Position numbers and translations under genes: made by a program. 64,000 nucleotides of DNA from Streptomyces sannanensis (GTDB lineage Bacteria > Actinomycetota > Actinomycetes > Streptomycetales > Streptomycetaceae), in NCBI RefSeq assembly GCF_039536205.1, contig NZ_BAAAYL010000001.1, positions 3,906,001 to 3,970,000 of the forward strand. The letters are read 5' to 3'. Under the pieces are notes generated by a model. The model was not told the origin of the DNA. It saw only the letters and a program-made list of their open reading frames with translations, and did no database searches. How positions within the stretch are numbered: the first letter of the stretch is position 1; every line of letters starts with the position of its first letter. Shown here in pieces: positions 1-9,250 of the stretch.

Positions 1-1
1 C

Positions 2-586
2 CGGCGGTGGCGCAAGGAAGTCGCGAAGGCGGTGAACGCACGACCGGCACAGAAGGTGCTGGACCTGGCCGCCGGCACGGCGACCTCCTCGCTGCCGTTC
101 GCCGCGACCGGGGCGTATGTCGTGCCCTGCGACTTCTCCTTCGGCATGCTGCGGGAGGGCAAGAGGCGCCATTCGCACCTCCCGCTCACCGCGGGCGACG
201 CGACGAAGCTGCCGTTCAAGGACGACACCTTCGACACGGTGACGATCTCCTTCGGGCTGCGCAACGTCGTCGACACGGACGCCGCGCTGCGCGAGATGTA
301 CCGGGTGACCAAGCCCGGCGGGCAGGTCGTGATCTGTGAGTTCTCACAGCCGACGTGGGCGCCGTTCCGCACCGTCTACACCGAGTACCTGATGCGTGCG
401 CTGCCGCCGGTGGCCAGGGCGGTCTCGTCGAACCCGGAGGCGTACGTCTACCTGGCCGAGTCGATCCGTTCCTGGCCCGACCAGCCCGGTCTCGCCGCGC
501 GGCTGCAGGAGGCCGGCTGGTCGAAGGTGGCCTGGCGCAATCTGTCCGGCGGGATCGTGGCGCTCCACCGGGGCTTCAAGCGTTAG
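2..586 (+). CDS. menG: Demethylmenaquinone methyltransferase, 5' end outside window
   Basis: SAM-dependent C-methyltransferase (UbiE/MenG family) that makes menaquinone from demethylmenaquinone, the last step of the classical pathway. The reading frame is open from base 2, so the start lies upstream; about 194 codons are visible. Seen: SAM motif [11 protein letters not shown] near the left end, the family segment [20 protein letters not shown], and the C-terminal end [15 protein letters not shown]. It is followed by a strong bidirectional hairpin shared with the convergent acetyltransferase gene. Its closeness to the isoprenoid reductase and nuo operon fits a respiratory-quinone role. MenG is favoured over UbiE because actinomycetes use menaquinone. 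Confidence 0.93.
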   Translation, partial: RRWRKEVAKAVNARPAQKVLDLAAGTATSSLPFAATGAYVVPCDFSFGMLREGKRRHSHLPLTAGDATKLPFKDDTFDTVTISFGLRNVVDTDAALREMYRVTKPGGQVVICEFSQPTWAPFRTVYTEYLMRALPPVARAVSSNPEAYVYLAESIRSWPDQPGLAARLQEAGWSKVAWRNLSGGIVALHRGFKR

Positions 587-588
587 GG

Positions 589-615
589 GGTGTCCGGCAT
601 GATCCGCCGGACACC
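589..615. terminator. Bidirectional hairpin terminator
   Basis: Perfect 10-bp inverted repeat GGTGTCCGGC / GCCGGACACC with a 7-nt loop. It lies exactly between the convergent menG and acetyltransferase stop codons, so it can serve both. Confidence 0.75.
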
Positions 616-616
616 T

Positions 617-1123
617 CTAGAGCTCCAGCCGGAAGCAGTGACCGGTCCGCTGCGACACCGGGGTCGTGAAGGTCTCGGCGAGCTCCATGCCGAGTCGTCG
701 TATCACCGCGATGGAGCGTTCGTTGCGTGCGTCGACCATCGCGACGACGTTGCGCACGCCCGCCTTGCGTACCCGCTCCAGGGCGGTGCGGGCGGCGGCG
801 GTGGCGTAGCCCCGGCCCCAGGCGGACCGGGCCAGCCGCCAGCCGATCTCGATCTCACCCGCCGGACCCCACTCGTGCGGCCAGGGCTGGGCGCCGGTGA
901 AGCCCATGACCTCGCCGTCCGCGTCGAGGACCGTCCACAGACAGAAGCCGCGTTCGGCGTCGTGTCTGCGCTGTCGTGCCGTCAGTTCCTCGTACACGGA
1001 GGGCTCGGCGGGCACGCCGCCGTGGAACTCCATGACCTCCGGGTCGGCGAAAATCCGGTGCCAGACGAAGGCGTCCTCCTCGGTGGGCACACGCAGTTGC
1101 ACGGAGGGAAGCGTTCGGCTCAT
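617..1123 (-). CDS. GNAT-family N-acetyltransferase (RimJ/RimL-like)
   Basis: 168-residue acetyl-CoA-dependent acetyltransferase of unknown substrate. Seen: N-terminal LRVPTEEDAFVWHRIFADPEVMEF typical of RimJ/RimL-type GNATs (shown here only as family context), GWRLARSAWGRGYATAAART containing the Q/R-x-x-G-x-G/A acetyl-CoA loop, and the C-terminal VVAMVDARNERSIAVIRRLG. These are the hallmark fourth-strand and final-helix segments. The gene is convergent with menG and divergent from the reductase gene. Substrate cannot be inferred. Confidence 0.85.
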   Translation of the reverse strand: MSRTLPSVQLRVPTEEDAFVWHRIFADPEVMEFHGGVPAEPSVYEELTARQRRHDAERGFCLWTVLDADGEVMGFTGAQPWPHEWGPAGEIEIGWRLARSAWGRGYATAAARTALERVRKAGVRNVVAMVDARNERSIAVIRRLGMELAETFTTPVSQRTGHCFRLEL

Positions 1124-1139
1124 GGGACGGCCCTTCGGA

Positions 1140-1166
1140 TTGTCGATCAGTACGCACCCATAGACT
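1140..1166 (+). promoter_or_regulatory. Putative promoter of the isoprenoid reductase gene
   Basis: TTGTCG (1140-1145) and TAGACT (1161-1166) resemble housekeeping -35 and -10 boxes, but the 15-nt spacer is short. The -10 matches the Streptomyces TAnnnT pattern well. Inferred only. Confidence 0.35.
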
Positions 1167-1220
1167 TCTCATGTCCAGTGCTTTTACGCACGCGAAATCG
1201 AGTCTTCGGGAGAACCCGCC

Positions 1221-2507
1221 GTGACCGAGCCCCTCTCCGAGCACACCGCGGATGTGATCGTCGTCGGGGCCGGCCCAGCCGGTTCGACGACCGCCTACTA
1301 CCTGGCCAAGTCCGGGCTCGACGTGCTTCTGCTCGAGAAGACCTCCTTCCCGCGGGAGAAGGTCTGCGGCGACGGCCTCACGCCCCGTGCGACCAAGCAG
1401 CTGGTGTCGATGGGCATCGACATCTCGGAAGAGGCCGGCTGGCTGCGCAACAAGGGCCTGCGCATCATCGGCGGCGGCGTCCGCCTCCAGCTGGACTGGC
1501 CGGAGCTCGCCAGCTACCCGGACTACGGACTCGTCCGCAAGCGCGACGACTTCGACGAGCAGCTGGCCCGCCAGGCACAGAAGGCCGGCGCCCGCCTCTA
1601 CGAGCGGTGCAACGTCGGCGCGCCGGTCCTCGACGACCGTACGGGCCGGATCACCGGTGTGCACGCCAGGCTCGGCGAGGAGAAGCGGGACGTCACCTTC
1701 CACGCGCCGCTCGTGGTCGCCGCGGACGGCAACTCCTCGCGGCTGTCGCTCGCGATGGGCCTGCACCGGCGCGAGGACCGGCCCATGGGTGTCGCGGTGC
1801 GCACGTACTTCACCTCGCCCCGCCATGACGACGACTACCTGGAGTCCTGGCTGGAGCTGTGGGACCGCCGCGGACCCGGCGAGGACAGGCTGCTGCCCGG
1901 CTACGGCTGGATCTTCGGCATGGGCGACGGCACGTCCAACGTCGGGCTCGGCGTGCTCAACACTTCCGCCTCCTTCAAGGAGCTGGACTGGCGCGAGGTC
2001 CTCAAGGCCTGGTGCGCCTCGATGCCCGAGGACTGGGGCTACACACCGGAGAACATGACCGGCCCGATCCGCGGCGCCGCGCTCCCGATGGCCTTCAACC
2101 GCCAGCCGCACTACACCAAGGGACTGCTGCTGGTCGGCGACGCGGGCGGGCTGGTCAACCCGTTCAACGGTGAGGGCATCGCCTACGCCATGGAGTCCGG
2201 CCAGATCGCGGCGGACGTCATCGTCCAGGCGCACGCGCGCCAGACCCCGGCGCAGCGCGAACTGGCGCTGCGGGCCTACCCGAAGATCCTCAAGGACACC
2301 TACGGCGGCTACTACACGCTGGGCCGCGCCTTCGTGAAGCTCATCGGCAACCCGAAGATCATGAAGCTGGCGACCCAGCGCGGCCTGACGCACCCGCTGC
2401 TGATGAAGTTCACGCTGAAGCTGCTCGCGAACCTCACCGACCCGACGGGCGGCGACGCGATGGACCGCATCATCAACGGCCTGTCGAAAGTGGCCCCGAA
2501 GGCCTGA
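1221..2507 (+). CDS. Geranylgeranyl reductase family FAD protein, probable menaquinone isoprenyl reductase
   Basis: 428-residue flavoprotein with a GTG start. Seen: N-terminal Rossmann fingerprint DVIVVGAGPAGSTTAYYLAK with ELLEK-like LLLEK after it, family motif KVCGDGLTPRA near residue 50, LLPGYGWIFG near residue 225, and FAD-binding GDAGGLVNPFNGEGIAYAME near residue 305. Known: this family reduces isoprenoid double bonds; the mycobacterial relative MenJ saturates one unit of the menaquinone tail and lies near a ubiE-like gene and a polyprenyl synthase. Inferred: partial hydrogenation of MK-9 here, supported by adjacent menG and the polyprenyl synthase at 26.7 kb. A role on another polyprenyl lipid is the alternative. 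Confidence 0.82.
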   Translation: MTEPLSEHTADVIVVGAGPAGSTTAYYLAKSGLDVLLLEKTSFPREKVCGDGLTPRATKQLVSMGIDISEEAGWLRNKGLRIIGGGVRLQLDWPELASYPDYGLVRKRDDFDEQLARQAQKAGARLYERCNVGAPVLDDRTGRITGVHARLGEEKRDVTFHAPLVVAADGNSSRLSLAMGLHRREDRPMGVAVRTYFTSPRHDDDYLESWLELWDRRGPGEDRLLPGYGWIFGMGDGTSNVGLGVLNTSASFKELDWREVLKAWCASMPEDWGYTPENMTGPIRGAALPMAFNRQPHYTKGLLLVGDAGGLVNPFNGEGIAYAMESGQIAADVIVQAHARQTPAQRELALRAYPKILKDTYGGYYTLGRAFVKLIGNPKIMKLATQRGLTHPLLMKFTLKLLANLTDPTGGDAMDRIINGLSKVAPKA

Positions 2508-2521
2508 TCCCCGATACGGCG

Positions 2522-2560
2522 AAGGGCTGCCGTTCCCCGGCAGGGGAGCGGCAGCCCTTT
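2522..2560 (+). terminator. Hairpin terminator after the isoprenoid reductase
   Basis: AAGGGCTGCCG (2522-2532) pairs with CGGCAGCCCTT (2549-2559), with an inner CCCC/GGGG pairing, followed by T residues. Confidence 0.75.
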
Positions 2561-2572
2561 CGTGTCCGTTAT

Positions 2573-2610
2573 GGGGTTCCTCCTGCTCGAGCGAAGCCGA
2601 GAGCTCGGAG
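2573..2610 (+). repeat. Copy A of a GC-rich palindromic interspersed repeat
   Basis: Reads GGGG-TTCCTCC-TGCTCGAGCG then AAGCCGAGAGCTCGGAG. It ends just downstream of the NlpC/P60 stop codon. The core GCTCGAGCGAAGCCGAGAGC and flanking G runs are shared with the copies inside nuoH (13063) and nuoM (17162). I recall similar short palindromes scattered through Streptomyces genomes. Confidence 0.6.
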
Positions 2611-2614
2611 ATGG

Positions 2615-3454
2615 TCAGAGCATGCGGACCGCGCCGGTCGGCGGGTCCCAGTCCATGCTGCGCTCGACGACGCCCGTGCTGGAGTTCTGCGCGCCGATGA
2701 ACTTGCCGCCGCCCACGTAGATGGCAACGTGGTAGGCGCTGCCGCGGCTGCCCCAGTACAGGATGTCGCCCGGCTGGAGGTTGCTGAGCGAGACGGAGGT
2801 GCCGCGCAGCGACTGGTCCTGCGACATGCGCGGCAGGTCGATGCCGATGGAGCGGTACGCGGCTCCGACCAGGCCGGAGCAGTCCCAGGCGTTGGGGCCG
2901 GTCGCGCCCATGACGTACGCGTCGCCGAGCTGGGCGCGTACGAAGTCGACGACGGCGGCGGCGGAGCCGGTGGCCGTGGAGCGGGTGGTCGTGGAGCTGT
3001 AGGAGGCCTGGGTGGCGGTGGAGGAGGACTTGCTGAGCGTGGGGCGGTCGGCGGTGCGCGAGGCGCGCTCCGCGGCGGCGGCGCGGGCCGCGGCCTCTTC
3101 GGCCTTCCGCTCGGCCTCGGCCTTGCGCAGGGCCTCGTTCTTGGCCTTCTTCGCGGCCTTCGCGGCGGTGCCCGCCGCGGCGTCCTGCGTCGTCCGGAGC
3201 TCGTGGTCGAGCGCGGCGGCCTGGCTGGCCTCGGCGGACTGCGCGACGGCGTCGGCGAGTCCGGAGGTGAGCCCGGACGGGTCGAGGACCGGCATCTCGA
3301 TGGTCTCGGTCACCGGCTCGGCATTCGCCGGTCCGGCAGCACCGGCCACCGCGATGGTGCTGAGGACGCCACCGGCAACTCCGGCGCGGAGCGAGACCTT
3401 CGAGGTGCCGCGACGGGGCTTCCGGTGGCTGGGTATGTGAGCGGTGAGGGACAT
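2615..3454 (-). CDS. Secreted NlpC/P60 peptidoglycan hydrolase
   Basis: 279-residue secreted endopeptidase predicted to cut peptidoglycan stem peptides. The ATG at 3454 is chosen because a GGTGGA ribosome site precedes it and the signal peptide starts there; upstream in-frame codons fall in the structured leader. Seen: Arg/Lys-rich N-region and Ala/Gly/Val core ending AGPANA near residue 45, a long Ala/Glu/Lys-rich probable coiled coil near residues 70-145, a Ser/Thr linker, then the C-terminal NlpC/P60 domain with catalytic Cys in NAWDCSGLVGAAYR and His in SAYHVAIYVGGGK. Known: such proteins resemble RipA-type hydrolases acting in division or germination. It is transcribed away from nuoA. 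Confidence 0.9.
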   Translation of the reverse strand: MSLTAHIPSHRKPRRGTSKVSLRAGVAGGVLSTIAVAGAAGPANAEPVTETIEMPVLDPSGLTSGLADAVAQSAEASQAAALDHELRTTQDAAAGTAAKAAKKAKNEALRKAEAERKAEEAAARAAAAERASRTADRPTLSKSSSTATQASYSSTTTRSTATGSAAAVVDFVRAQLGDAYVMGATGPNAWDCSGLVGAAYRSIGIDLPRMSQDQSLRGTSVSLSNLQPGDILYWGSRGSAYHVAIYVGGGKFIGAQNSSTGVVERSMDWDPPTGAVRML

Positions 3455-3569
3455 AAGTCCACCGCTATCAGGCTGCACGGCTCCCTTCAAGAAACGTGGT
3501 ATGCGCCACAGTTGGATTCGAGACGGCTTAATCCTGGCGCTTGAAGCCTTTATTGACGCCGTAACGGGC

Positions 3570-3627
3570 AATTCGGACAGGGCTCCGCAGCCCTGTGATC
3601 ACGGGTTTTCTGTAAAACGTCCGAATT
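3570..3627 (-). promoter_or_regulatory. Nested stem-loop in the NlpC/P60 leader
   Basis: A 9-bp outer inverted repeat (3570-3578 AATTCGGAC with 3619-3627 GTCCGAATT) encloses an inner 8-bp hairpin (3577-3584 with 3589-3596, loop of 4). The two helices share two bases, so they could be mutually exclusive. It lies 116-173 nt upstream of the start codon. Streptomyces cell-wall hydrolase genes often have c-di-AMP (ydaO) riboswitch leaders, but I do not see that consensus here. Confidence 0.5.
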
Positions 3628-4047
3628 GACCGGCACTTACCATCTGTTGGCGAACTTGGCCAAGCCCACTTTGTTGACGGGTCATAAGAGAGTGGTGCAG
3701 GTCACATTCCGGAGCTCCGATTGCGGGGGCTGGTTCTCGTGAACGCGTGCACGTGTCAACTTGCCGCCGCGAGACTCGCTCGTCGGGGTGGGGTGGGTGC
3801 TATATCACCCGTCCGAGTCCATCGCGAATTTGCGCGCAAGGCTTCGTCCTTGATAGAGCAAACGCCCTCTGACCTGCGTCGAACGCTTTGAATGTCACAT
3901 CTGGTGACTGGTCGAGTGCTTCACGTGCATAGATCACCGATCATCCGACTTCATGATCCTTCGACAGGTGGTGGAGATCACAAAGACGTTGTTGTACCCC
4001 GTGTCGCAGATCACAGACCGGCGGGCATAGGATGCGCAGCGTCGGGC
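3628..4047. other. Long divergent intergenic region between NlpC/P60 gene and nuoA
   Basis: No convincing gene. Noticed: a weak Rex-like site TCGTGAACGCGTGCACGT at 3737-3754 (10 of 14 informative positions of TTGTGAAnnnnTTCACAA), an inverted repeat GTCAC-atctg-GTGAC at 3894-3908, and a -10-like TAGGAT at 4028-4033 about 10 nt before the strong Rex-like operator. Base composition is less GC-rich than the flanking genes, as expected for promoters. Confidence 0.4.
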
Positions 4048-4065
4048 TTGTGAACTGCCTCACAT
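4048..4065 (+). promoter_or_regulatory. Rex-like redox operator upstream of nuoA
   Basis: TTGTGAACTGCCTCACAT matches the Rex operator consensus TTGTGAAnnnnTTCACAA at 12 of 14 informative positions. Known: Rex represses respiratory genes, including nuo in Streptomyces as I recall, and is released when the NADH/NAD ratio rises. The site lies about 15 nt downstream of a TAGGAT -10-like hexamer (4028-4033) and 50 nt before the nuoA start, so bound Rex would block initiation or early elongation. Confidence 0.65.
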
Positions 4066-4114
4066 GTTCCCGGTGCGGTCCAACGGTCAAGGACGACTGG
4101 AAGGAGCGAGGAGC

Positions 4115-4474
4115 GTGAATGCCTACACGCCCATCCTCGTGCTCGGCGCCCTCGGGGCAGGGTTTGCGATCTTCTCCGTGGTCATGGCCACGCTTATCGG
4201 CCCAAAGAGGTACAACAGGGCCAAACTGGAAGCGTACGAGTGCGGTATCGAGCCCACTCCCGCGCCGGCCGGAGGCGGTCGCTTCCCGATCAAGTACTAC
4301 CTGACGGCGATGCTCTTCATCGTCTTCGACATCGAGATCGTCTTTCTCTATCCCTGGGCCGTCACTTTCGACGCCCTGGGGGTTTTCGGGCTCGTGGAGA
4401 TGCTGCTCTTCGTGCTCACCGTCTTCGTCGCCTACGCGTACGTCTGGCGGCGCGGCGGCCTGGAATGGGACTGA
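4115..4474 (+). CDS. nuoA: NADH-quinone oxidoreductase subunit A
   Basis: 119-residue membrane subunit of complex I, first gene of the 14-gene operon. The GTG at 4115 is preceded by AAGGAGCGAGGAG; a longer in-frame start at 4064 lies inside the Rex site and is rejected. Seen: three hydrophobic segments and the family signature [11 protein letters not shown] in the TM1-TM2 loop, then [20 protein letters not shown]. Length is normal for NuoA. It helps form the quinone-site loop cap with NuoJ and NuoK. A Nuo2 paralogue is at 43054. Confidence 0.95.
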   Translation: MNAYTPILVLGALGAGFAIFSVVMATLIGPKRYNRAKLEAYECGIEPTPAPAGGGRFPIKYYLTAMLFIVFDIEIVFLYPWAVTFDALGVFGLVEMLLFVLTVFVAYAYVWRRGGLEWD

Positions 4475-4493
4475 AGGGTCTGAGGGGCCACCA

Positions 4494-5048
4494 ATGGGAC
4501 TCGAAGAGAAACTGCCGAGCGGTTTTCTGCTGACCACCGTCGAACAGGCCGCGGGTTGGGTGCGCAAGGCATCCGTCTTCCCCGCAACCTTCGGCCTCGC
4601 CTGCTGTGCCATCGAGATGATGACCACCGGCGCCGGCCGATACGACCTCGCCCGCTTCGGCATGGAGGTCTTCCGCGGCTCTCCGCGCCAGGCCGATCTG
4701 ATGATCGTGGCCGGCCGGGTGAGCCAGAAGATGGCGCCGGTCCTGCGGCAGGTCTACGACCAGATGCCGAACCCCAAGTGGGTCATCTCCATGGGTGTTT
4801 GCGCTTCATCAGGTGGAATGTTCAACAATTACGCGATCGTACAGGGTGTGGACCATATCGTCCCGGTCGACATCTATCTGCCGGGATGTCCGCCCCGGCC
4901 CGAGATGCTGCTGGACGCGATCCTCAAGCTCCACCACAAGATCCAGACCTCCAAGCTCGGCGTGAACGCCGAGGAGGCGGCCCGTGAGGCGGAGGAGGCG
5001 GCCCTCAAGGCGCTTCCCCTCATCGAGATGAAGGGGCTGCTCCGGTGA
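4494..5048 (+). CDS. nuoB: NADH-quinone oxidoreductase subunit B (N2 cluster)
   Basis: 184-residue Fe-S subunit that carries cluster N2, the last electron donor to quinone. Seen: tandem cysteines in [22 protein letters not shown], and [11 protein letters not shown], giving all four N2 ligands. The C-terminal tail is Ala/Glu-rich ([15 protein letters not shown]). Its stop overlaps the nuoC start by the 4-nt GTGA. The paralogue at 43446 has [10 protein letters not shown] where this protein has [10 protein letters not shown]. Confidence 0.96.
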   Translation: MGLEEKLPSGFLLTTVEQAAGWVRKASVFPATFGLACCAIEMMTTGAGRYDLARFGMEVFRGSPRQADLMIVAGRVSQKMAPVLRQVYDQMPNPKWVISMGVCASSGGMFNNYAIVQGVDHIVPVDIYLPGCPPRPEMLLDAILKLHHKIQTSKLGVNAEEAAREAEEAALKALPLIEMKGLLR

Positions 5049-5773
5049 GCGAAGAGCACCTCAACGGCAACAACGTCCCGGCCCAGCGTGATGACGTGGG
5101 CGAGGTCATCGGCGTCCGCAAGGGCATGTTCGGCGCCGGCAACGGCGGCGACACCTCCGGCTACGGCGGCCTCGTACGGTCCGTGCGGATGCCCGGTGCC
5201 ACGAGCCGCCCGTACGGAGGATGGTTCGACGAGGTCGCCGACGAACTCGAGGGCGCCCTGGAGGAGCAGGGTCTTCTCCCCGAGAACGCCATCGAGAAGA
5301 CGGTCGTCGACCGCGGCGAACTCACCTTCCACATCGCCCGCGAACATCTGGTGCGAGTCGCCAGGACCCTGCGCGACGACCCGGCCCTGCGCTTCGAGCT
5401 CTGCACGGGCGTCTCCGGTGTCCACTACCCGGGCACTGTGTCTCCTCAAAACGTGGGCCGCGAGCTGCACGCCGTCTACCACCTGCGCTCGATCACCCAT
5501 AATCGGCTGATCCGCCTCGAGGTCAGTGCCCCGGACGCCGACCCGCACATCCCGTCCCTGGTCGCGGTCTATCCGACCAACGACTGGCACGAGCGCGAGA
5601 CCTACGACTTCTTCGGCCTGGTCTTCGACGGCCACCCCGCCCTCACCCGGATCATGATGCCGGACGACTGGCAGGGCCACCCGCAGCGCAAGGACTACCC
5701 GCTCGGCGGCATCCCCGTCGAGTACAAGGGCGCCCAGATCCCGGCTCCGGACCAGCGGAGGTCGTACTCGTGA
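5045..5773 (+). CDS. nuoC: NADH-quinone oxidoreductase subunit C
   Basis: 242-residue peripheral-arm subunit (30 kDa homologue) bridging NuoB and NuoD. Seen: [19 protein letters not shown], the NuoC signature, followed by [17 protein letters not shown] near the C-terminus. The N-terminal 40 residues are Gly-rich and variable. GTG starts and ends overlap both neighbours by 4 nt, implying translational coupling. Compare NuoC2 (44039), which has the same core plus a very long tail. Confidence 0.95.
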   Translation: MSEEHLNGNNVPAQRDDVGEVIGVRKGMFGAGNGGDTSGYGGLVRSVRMPGATSRPYGGWFDEVADELEGALEEQGLLPENAIEKTVVDRGELTFHIAREHLVRVARTLRDDPALRFELCTGVSGVHYPGTVSPQNVGRELHAVYHLRSITHNRLIRLEVSAPDADPHIPSLVAVYPTNDWHERETYDFFGLVFDGHPALTRIMMPDDWQGHPQRKDYPLGGIPVEYKGAQIPAPDQRRSYS

Positions 5774-7131
5774 CCACCCCGAACACATCGCCCAACCCGT
5801 CATCGAGTCCCTTCGGGACGCTGCGGTCGTCGCGTGACACCACCGAGGGCGCCGTCTACACGGTCACCGGTGGCGACTGGGACGAGATCGTCCAGGCGGC
5901 GGCCAAGGCCGACGACGAGCGCATCGTCGTCAACATGGGTCCGCAGCACCCGTCCACCCACGGCGTGCTCCGGCTCATCCTGGAGATCGACGGCGAGACG
6001 GTCACCGAAGCCCGCTGCGGCATCGGCTATCTCCACACCGGCATCGAGAAGAACCTCGAATTCCGGAACTGGACCCAGGGCACCACCTTCGTGACGCGCA
6101 TGGACTACCTCACCTCGTTCTTCAACGAGACGGCGTACTGCCTGGGCGTCGAGAAGCTGCTCGGCATCGAGGACCAGGTCCCGGATCGCGCCACGATCAT
6201 CCGGGTGCTGCTGATGGAGCTCAACCGGCTCTCCTCGCACCTGGTGTGCATCGCCACCGGCGGCATGGAGCTCGGCGCCACCACCGTCATGATCTACGGC
6301 TTCCGGGACCGCGAGATGATCCTGGACCTGTACGAGCTGATCACCGGCCTGCGGATGAACCACGCCTTCATCCGGCCCGGCGGGCTCGCGCAGGACCTGC
6401 CGCCGGGCGCGGTCGACGCGGTGCGCGAGTTCGTCAAGAAGATGAAGAAGAACATGCCGGAGTACGACAAGCTCGCCACCGGCAACCCGATCTTCAAGGG
6501 CCGTATGCAGGGCATCGGCTATCTGGACCTGGCCGGCTGCATGGCGCTCGGCGCCACAGGACCGATTCTGCGGGCCGCCGGACTGCCGCACGACCTGCGC
6601 AAGGCCCAGCCGTACTGCGGCTACGAGAACTACGACTTCGACATCCCGACCGCCGACACCTGCGACTCCTACGGCCGCTTCCTCATCCGGCTGGAGGAGA
6701 TGCGCCAGTCGCTGCGGATCATCGAGCAGTGCCTGGACCGCCTCCAGCCCGGCCCGGTGATGGTCGCCGACAAGAAGATCGCCTGGCCCGCGCAGCTGGC
6801 GCTCGGCCCGGACGGGCTCGGCAACTCGCTGGACCACATCAAGAAGATCATGGGCACCTCGATGGAGGCCCTGATCCACCACTTCAAGCTGGTCACCGAG
6901 GGCTTCCGGGTCCCGCCCGGGCAGGTCTACACGGCCGTCGAGTCGCCCAAGGGAGAACTGGGCGCGCACGTCGTGAGCGACGGCGGAACCCGCCCGTACC
7001 GGGTCCACTTCCGTGATCCGTCCTTCACCAACCTTCAGTCCATGGCGGCGATGTGCGAGGGCGGCATGGTCGCCGACGTCATCGTCGCCGTCGCGTCCAT
7101 CGACCCCGTGATGGGAGGCGTCGACCGGTGA
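5770..7131 (+). CDS. nuoD: NADH-quinone oxidoreductase subunit D (quinone site)
   Basis: 453-residue 49-kDa homologue; with NuoB it forms the menaquinone-reduction site. Seen: [20 protein letters not shown] near residue 57 including the quinone-contact His, [14 protein letters not shown], and the C-terminal [11 protein letters not shown]. About 50 N-terminal residues precede the core, somewhat longer than the bacterial norm. This is the only nuoD in the window: the second nuo operon has none, so this product is a candidate shared subunit. Confidence 0.96.
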   Translation: MTTPNTSPNPSSSPFGTLRSSRDTTEGAVYTVTGGDWDEIVQAAAKADDERIVVNMGPQHPSTHGVLRLILEIDGETVTEARCGIGYLHTGIEKNLEFRNWTQGTTFVTRMDYLTSFFNETAYCLGVEKLLGIEDQVPDRATIIRVLLMELNRLSSHLVCIATGGMELGATTVMIYGFRDREMILDLYELITGLRMNHAFIRPGGLAQDLPPGAVDAVREFVKKMKKNMPEYDKLATGNPIFKGRMQGIGYLDLAGCMALGATGPILRAAGLPHDLRKAQPYCGYENYDFDIPTADTCDSYGRFLIRLEEMRQSLRIIEQCLDRLQPGPVMVADKKIAWPAQLALGPDGLGNSLDHIKKIMGTSMEALIHHFKLVTEGFRVPPGQVYTAVESPKGELGAHVVSDGGTRPYRVHFRDPSFTNLQSMAAMCEGGMVADVIVAVASIDPVMGGVDR

Positions 7132-7867
7132 CAGCAACACCTGCCGATCGGGAGGTGAGCCTGGGGATGCCGCAGCTCCCCGCCCCGCCCTACCCGGCCG
7201 ACGTACGGGCCAGGCTCGACGCGGACGCCCGGGAGATCATCGCCCGCTACCCCGACAGCCGGTCCGCCCTGCTGCCGCTGCTGCACCTGGTGCAGTCCGA
7301 GGAGGGGTACGTCTCCCGTACCGGCATGGCCTTCTGCGCCGAGGCGCTCGGCCTGACCACCGCCGAGGTCACCGCGGTCGCCACCTTCTACTCCATGTAC
7401 CGCCGCAAGCCGTCCGGTGACTACCAGGTCGGTGTCTGCACCAACACCCTGTGCGCGGTCATGGGCGGGGACGCCATCTTCGAGGACCTCAAGGAGTACC
7501 TCGCGGTCGGCAACAACGAGACCACCGACGACGGCAAGGTCACGCTGGAGCACATCGAGTGCAACGCGGCCTGCGACTTCGCGCCCGTCGTGATGGTCAA
7601 CTGGGAGTTCTTCGACAACCAGACCCCCGAATCGGCTCGCCGGCTCGTCGACGACCTGAGGGCCGGACGCCCGGTGTCCCCCACCCGTGGCGCGCCCCTG
7701 TGTACCTACAAGGAGACCGCCCGCATCCTCGCCGGCTTCCCCGACGAGCGCCCCGGCGCGGTCGAGGCGACCGGCGGCGCCGGTCCCGCCTCGCTGGCCG
7801 GACTGCGACTGGCCAAGGGCGAGCACAACCGGATCGTCTCCCCGCGCTACGGAGAGGAGGCGGAGTA

Positions 7868-7868
<1 letters not shown>
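7128..7868 (+). CDS. nuoE: NADH-quinone oxidoreductase subunit E
   Basis: 246-residue thioredoxin-fold subunit with the N1a [2Fe-2S] cluster of the NADH module. GTG at 7128 overlaps the nuoD stop by 4 nt. Seen: all four cluster cysteines in [14 protein letters not shown] and [16 protein letters not shown]-terminal extension of about 60 residues (ending YGEEAE) follows the core, a common actinobacterial feature. Stop TAA and the nuoF start ATG share one base (TAATG). Confidence 0.95.

Positions 7869-9246
<1,378 letters not shown>

Positions 9247-9250
<4 letters not shown>

Noticed and set aside
3455..3660. c-di-AMP (ydaO) riboswitch
   Set aside because: Expected from gene type, but none of the conserved ydaO core sequences I know are present; only generic nested hairpins.
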